Made by a program: the position numbers and the translations under genes. Shown here in pieces: positions 62,142-64,000 of a stretch of DNA of 64,000 nt (within the stretch, counting starts at the first letter, position 1; each line of letters starts with the position of its first letter). This DNA comes from Neptunomonas antarctica. Lineage in GTDB: Bacteria; Pseudomonadota; Gammaproteobacteria; Pseudomonadales; Balneatricaceae. The notes below the pieces were generated by a model that saw only the letters and a list, made by a program, of their open reading frames with translations, had not been told where the DNA came from and did not search any database. The stretch lies in assembly GCF_001305295.1 (NCBI RefSeq), contig NZ_LJSI01000042.1:62001-126000 (forward strand). Direction: 5' to 3'.

Positions 62142-64000
62142 GTGGTAGAAAAATTGTCATATAAATCTAATGGGTTAGGAAAGTATTTTAGTAATCGATT
62201 TGAAGAAATCCGCTTAGAAGATTCCGGTCTTATGCTGATCAGTACTCATCAAAAGCAGACAGCCCTCGATTGGAAGGATGTGAGCAGTGTCGGCAAACAT
62301 CACCCAGGCATTATTTTTGACAAGGTTGTATTTGAATCCGCCGGCAAGACCATCTCAGTTGGATGGTTAAGTAAAGCCAGCGCACTATCTTTGGCGACAT
62401 TATTCACAGAAAAATATTACACCTATCATTCACTATCTGCTGCAAAGACGCTTACCAAAATATCTAACCATCTTCAAAAAACTGGCTACCTGAGAAGTAG
62501 CCACTGTATGGCCATTAGTGACTTCATCAGCAAAGCGTTGGTGGAGATACACATACCCTCTGACGAAGTGCATCTTCCTGGCGCTATCAAAGAGGTTTTC
62601 TCTCAACTTAAACGTTGGGCTGAATTAGATCCCTCACTTGTTGAAGAAATGAGAGCGCGATATGTCTTTGAGCAGAAGCAAAATTATCAAACGCTCTTCG
62701 ACAGCATTGAGTCGAATCCGTTAACAGAACGGCAGCGTGAAGCCTGTATCATCGATGACGATAACAACCTTGTTTTAGCCGGCGCAGGGACGGGTAAAAC
62801 CAGCACGATGGTGGGTAGAGTGGCTTACTTATTAGAAAGTAAGCAGGCACTTGGGCAAGAAGTATTAATGCTCGCTTTCGGTAAAAAAGCCGCCATTGAA
62901 ATGCGTGATCGTATCACTGATAAGCTGGGTACTACCTCAGTAAGCGCCTGGACATTTCATGTATTAGGCCAAATGGTTATTTCAACGGTGGAAGGTGAGA
63001 AACCGTCTATTTCGCCGTTAGCAAGTGATGAAAAACTGCTGAACAATCATGTAGACCAATGGTTTTCTGGTTTGCTGGAAATACCAAAATACAAAGAAAT
63101 AACTCTTAAGTATTTTGAAAACTACCTTTTTCCTGAAGCTAATCCTTTCGAGTTTAAAACCCAGGGAGAATACTTCGAATACATCCGGGCGAATGAAATT
63201 AGAACACTGAAAGGAGAAGAGGTTAAAAGTTTTGAAGCGTGCCTCATTGCCAACTGGTTGTTTGCTATGGGCATTGAGTATCAATATAAGCCGTATTATT
63301 CCGAGAGTAATACCCGAACGCCTGATTTCAAACAGTATCAACCTGATTTCTATTTAACCGAGTTCGGTATCTATATTGAGCACCTCGGCATAGATAGAGA
63401 TGGAAGCACAGCGCCCTATATCGATAGAGAAGGCTATCACGCGGGCATTGAGTGGAAACGGCAACTGCATAGTGAGCACTCCACACGACTGATTGAGACA
63501 TATCACTATGAACAGCGCGAAGGGTGCTTGCTATCCAATCTGGAATCAAAATTGGCGAGCGAGGGTGTTCAGTTCGAGCCTTTGCCTGCTGATTCAGTTT
63601 TACATACCTTGCGTGAGTTCGGCGCGATTACAAAATTTTCCGTTCTGCTGTCGAGTCTTGTAAAGCGTTATCGCGCCAATTGTTATGCTTCAGGTGAATT
63701 AGATCGACTAGCCGATCATTTAGAAAGTACCGGCCAGCTTAAAGCTGCAATGGATTTACTGAGGCCTGTCATTGAGCGTTATGAAGCTTTCCTGACAGCG
63801 AATGACGAAATCGATTTTGAAGATATGATTGCGAAGGCCATTGGATATATTGAGAATGGATCTTTCACATCGCCATGGTCTTATATTCTTGTTGATGAGT
63901 TTCAGGATATCTCCGCACCGCGGGCGCGTTTGGTTAAAGCATTAAGAGACTCCGGAAAGAATACATCAGTGTTTTGCGTAGGCGATGACTGGCAGGCGAT
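62142..64000 (+). CDS. helD: UvrD/Rep-family helicase IV (HelD-like), 3' end outside window
   Basis: The first about 619 codons are present; the frame runs off the window edge. The GTG at 62142 is the first start after an in-frame stop and has AAGGG nine bases upstream. An N-terminal domain of about 200 residues (EEIRLEDSGLMLISTHQKQT, LDWKDVSSVGKHHPGIIFDK) precedes Walker A AGAGTGKT at 213-220 and the motif TERQREACI (Q motif, about 196). Later blocks: YQYKPYY and QPDFYLTEFGIYIEHLG (the inserted nuclease-like region with conserved D/E), and Walker B VDEFQDIS with Asp585-Glu586. E. coli helicase IV has the same layout. It is an SF1 3'-5' DNA helicase. Confidence 0.85.
   Translation, partial: MVEKLSYKSNGLGKYFSNRFEEIRLEDSGLMLISTHQKQTALDWKDVSSVGKHHPGIIFDKVVFESAGKTISVGWLSKASALSLATLFTEKYYTYHSLSAAKTLTKISNHLQKTGYLRSSHCMAISDFISKALVEIHIPSDEVHLPGAIKEVFSQLKRWAELDPSLVEEMRARYVFEQKQNYQTLFDSIESNPLTERQREACIIDDDNNLVLAGAGTGKTSTMVGRVAYLLESKQALGQEVLMLAFGKKAAIEMRDRITDKLGTTSVSAWTFHVLGQMVISTVEGEKPSISPLASDEKLLNNHVDQWFSGLLEIPKYKEITLKYFENYLFPEANPFEFKTQGEYFEYIRANEIRTLKGEEVKSFEACLIANWLFAMGIEYQYKPYYSESNTRTPDFKQYQPDFYLTEFGIYIEHLGIDRDGSTAPYIDREGYHAGIEWKRQLHSEHSTRLIETYHYEQREGCLLSNLESKLASEGVQFEPLPADSVLHTLREFGAITKFSVLLSSLVKRYRANCYASGELDRLADHLESTGQLKAAMDLLRPVIERYEAFLTANDEIDFEDMIAKAIGYIENGSFTSPWSYILVDEFQDISAPRARLVKALRDSGKNTSVFCVGDDWQA

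Overview
The window looks like chromosomal DNA of a gammaproteobacterium, probably marine. This rests on family content rather than on any search: a ppsR/ppsA pair, HlyU-like and Lrp-type regulators, a LexA-box umuDC operon, sbcDC, an HAE1-type tripartite efflux pump, PiT and Na/Pi phosphate transporters, and a PEP-CTERM protein. I see no rRNA, tRNA, CRISPR array, prophage or intact insertion sequence. Genes are dense and mostly housekeeping, transport or signalling. Both window edges cut genes: a LolA-like protein at the left and a helicase IV-like protein at the right.

Layout. 1-9 kb: LolA-like protein and MMPL transporter, ppsR, a DTW-domain tRNA modification enzyme, ppsA and proS. 9-16 kb: a histidine kinase with a decayed ATPase domain, hlyU-like gene, an NMT1/THI5-GGDEF receptor, an Lrp-type regulator divergent from an EamA exporter, and a MarR regulator divergent from a VOC protein plus fumarylacetoacetase. 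17-27 kb: small or poorly known proteins (DUF3010, SUKH-like, spermidine-synthase-like, DUF3047, phosphoesterase-like, PEP-CTERM, DUF4259), two gene remnants, and a MarR/siderophore-interacting-protein operon. 27-33 kb: sbcD-sbcC and a GAPDH. 33-39 kb: RNase D-like exonuclease, KfrA-like protein, an orphan LuxR-type response regulator between two unknown proteins, GST, PAS-GGDEF cyclase, YnfA and a VOC protein. 39.6-43.4 kb: PiT transporter, NptA/PhoU transporter and a coiled-coil protein. 43.5-50.5 kb: RND efflux operon divergent from its TetR regulator. 51-60 kb: FMN glutamate-synthase-like protein, umuDC, a PepSY/membrane/response regulator/kinase operon, an EEP phosphatase, a PLD/cardiolipin-synthase-like protein and a PGPGW protein. 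60.5-64 kb: an autotransporter-like barrel and a UvrD-family helicase.

Common themes. Many regulators have a clean inverted repeat in the adjacent divergent promoter (Lrp, two MarR, KfrA-like, TetR, LexA), so local control can largely be read from the DNA. Several unrelated proteins carry short in-frame tandem repeats in linkers or tails (SbcD, UmuC, the kinase at 56 kb, and the protein at 14.4 kb). No single large undescribed system stands out. The best leads are the degenerate kinase at 9.1-10.6 kb, the KfrA-like/orphan-regulator block at 33.8-36.2 kb, the phosphate module with its small coiled-coil partner, the PepSY two-component operon with a triple 11-bp repeat, and the autotransporter with an unusual N-terminal domain.
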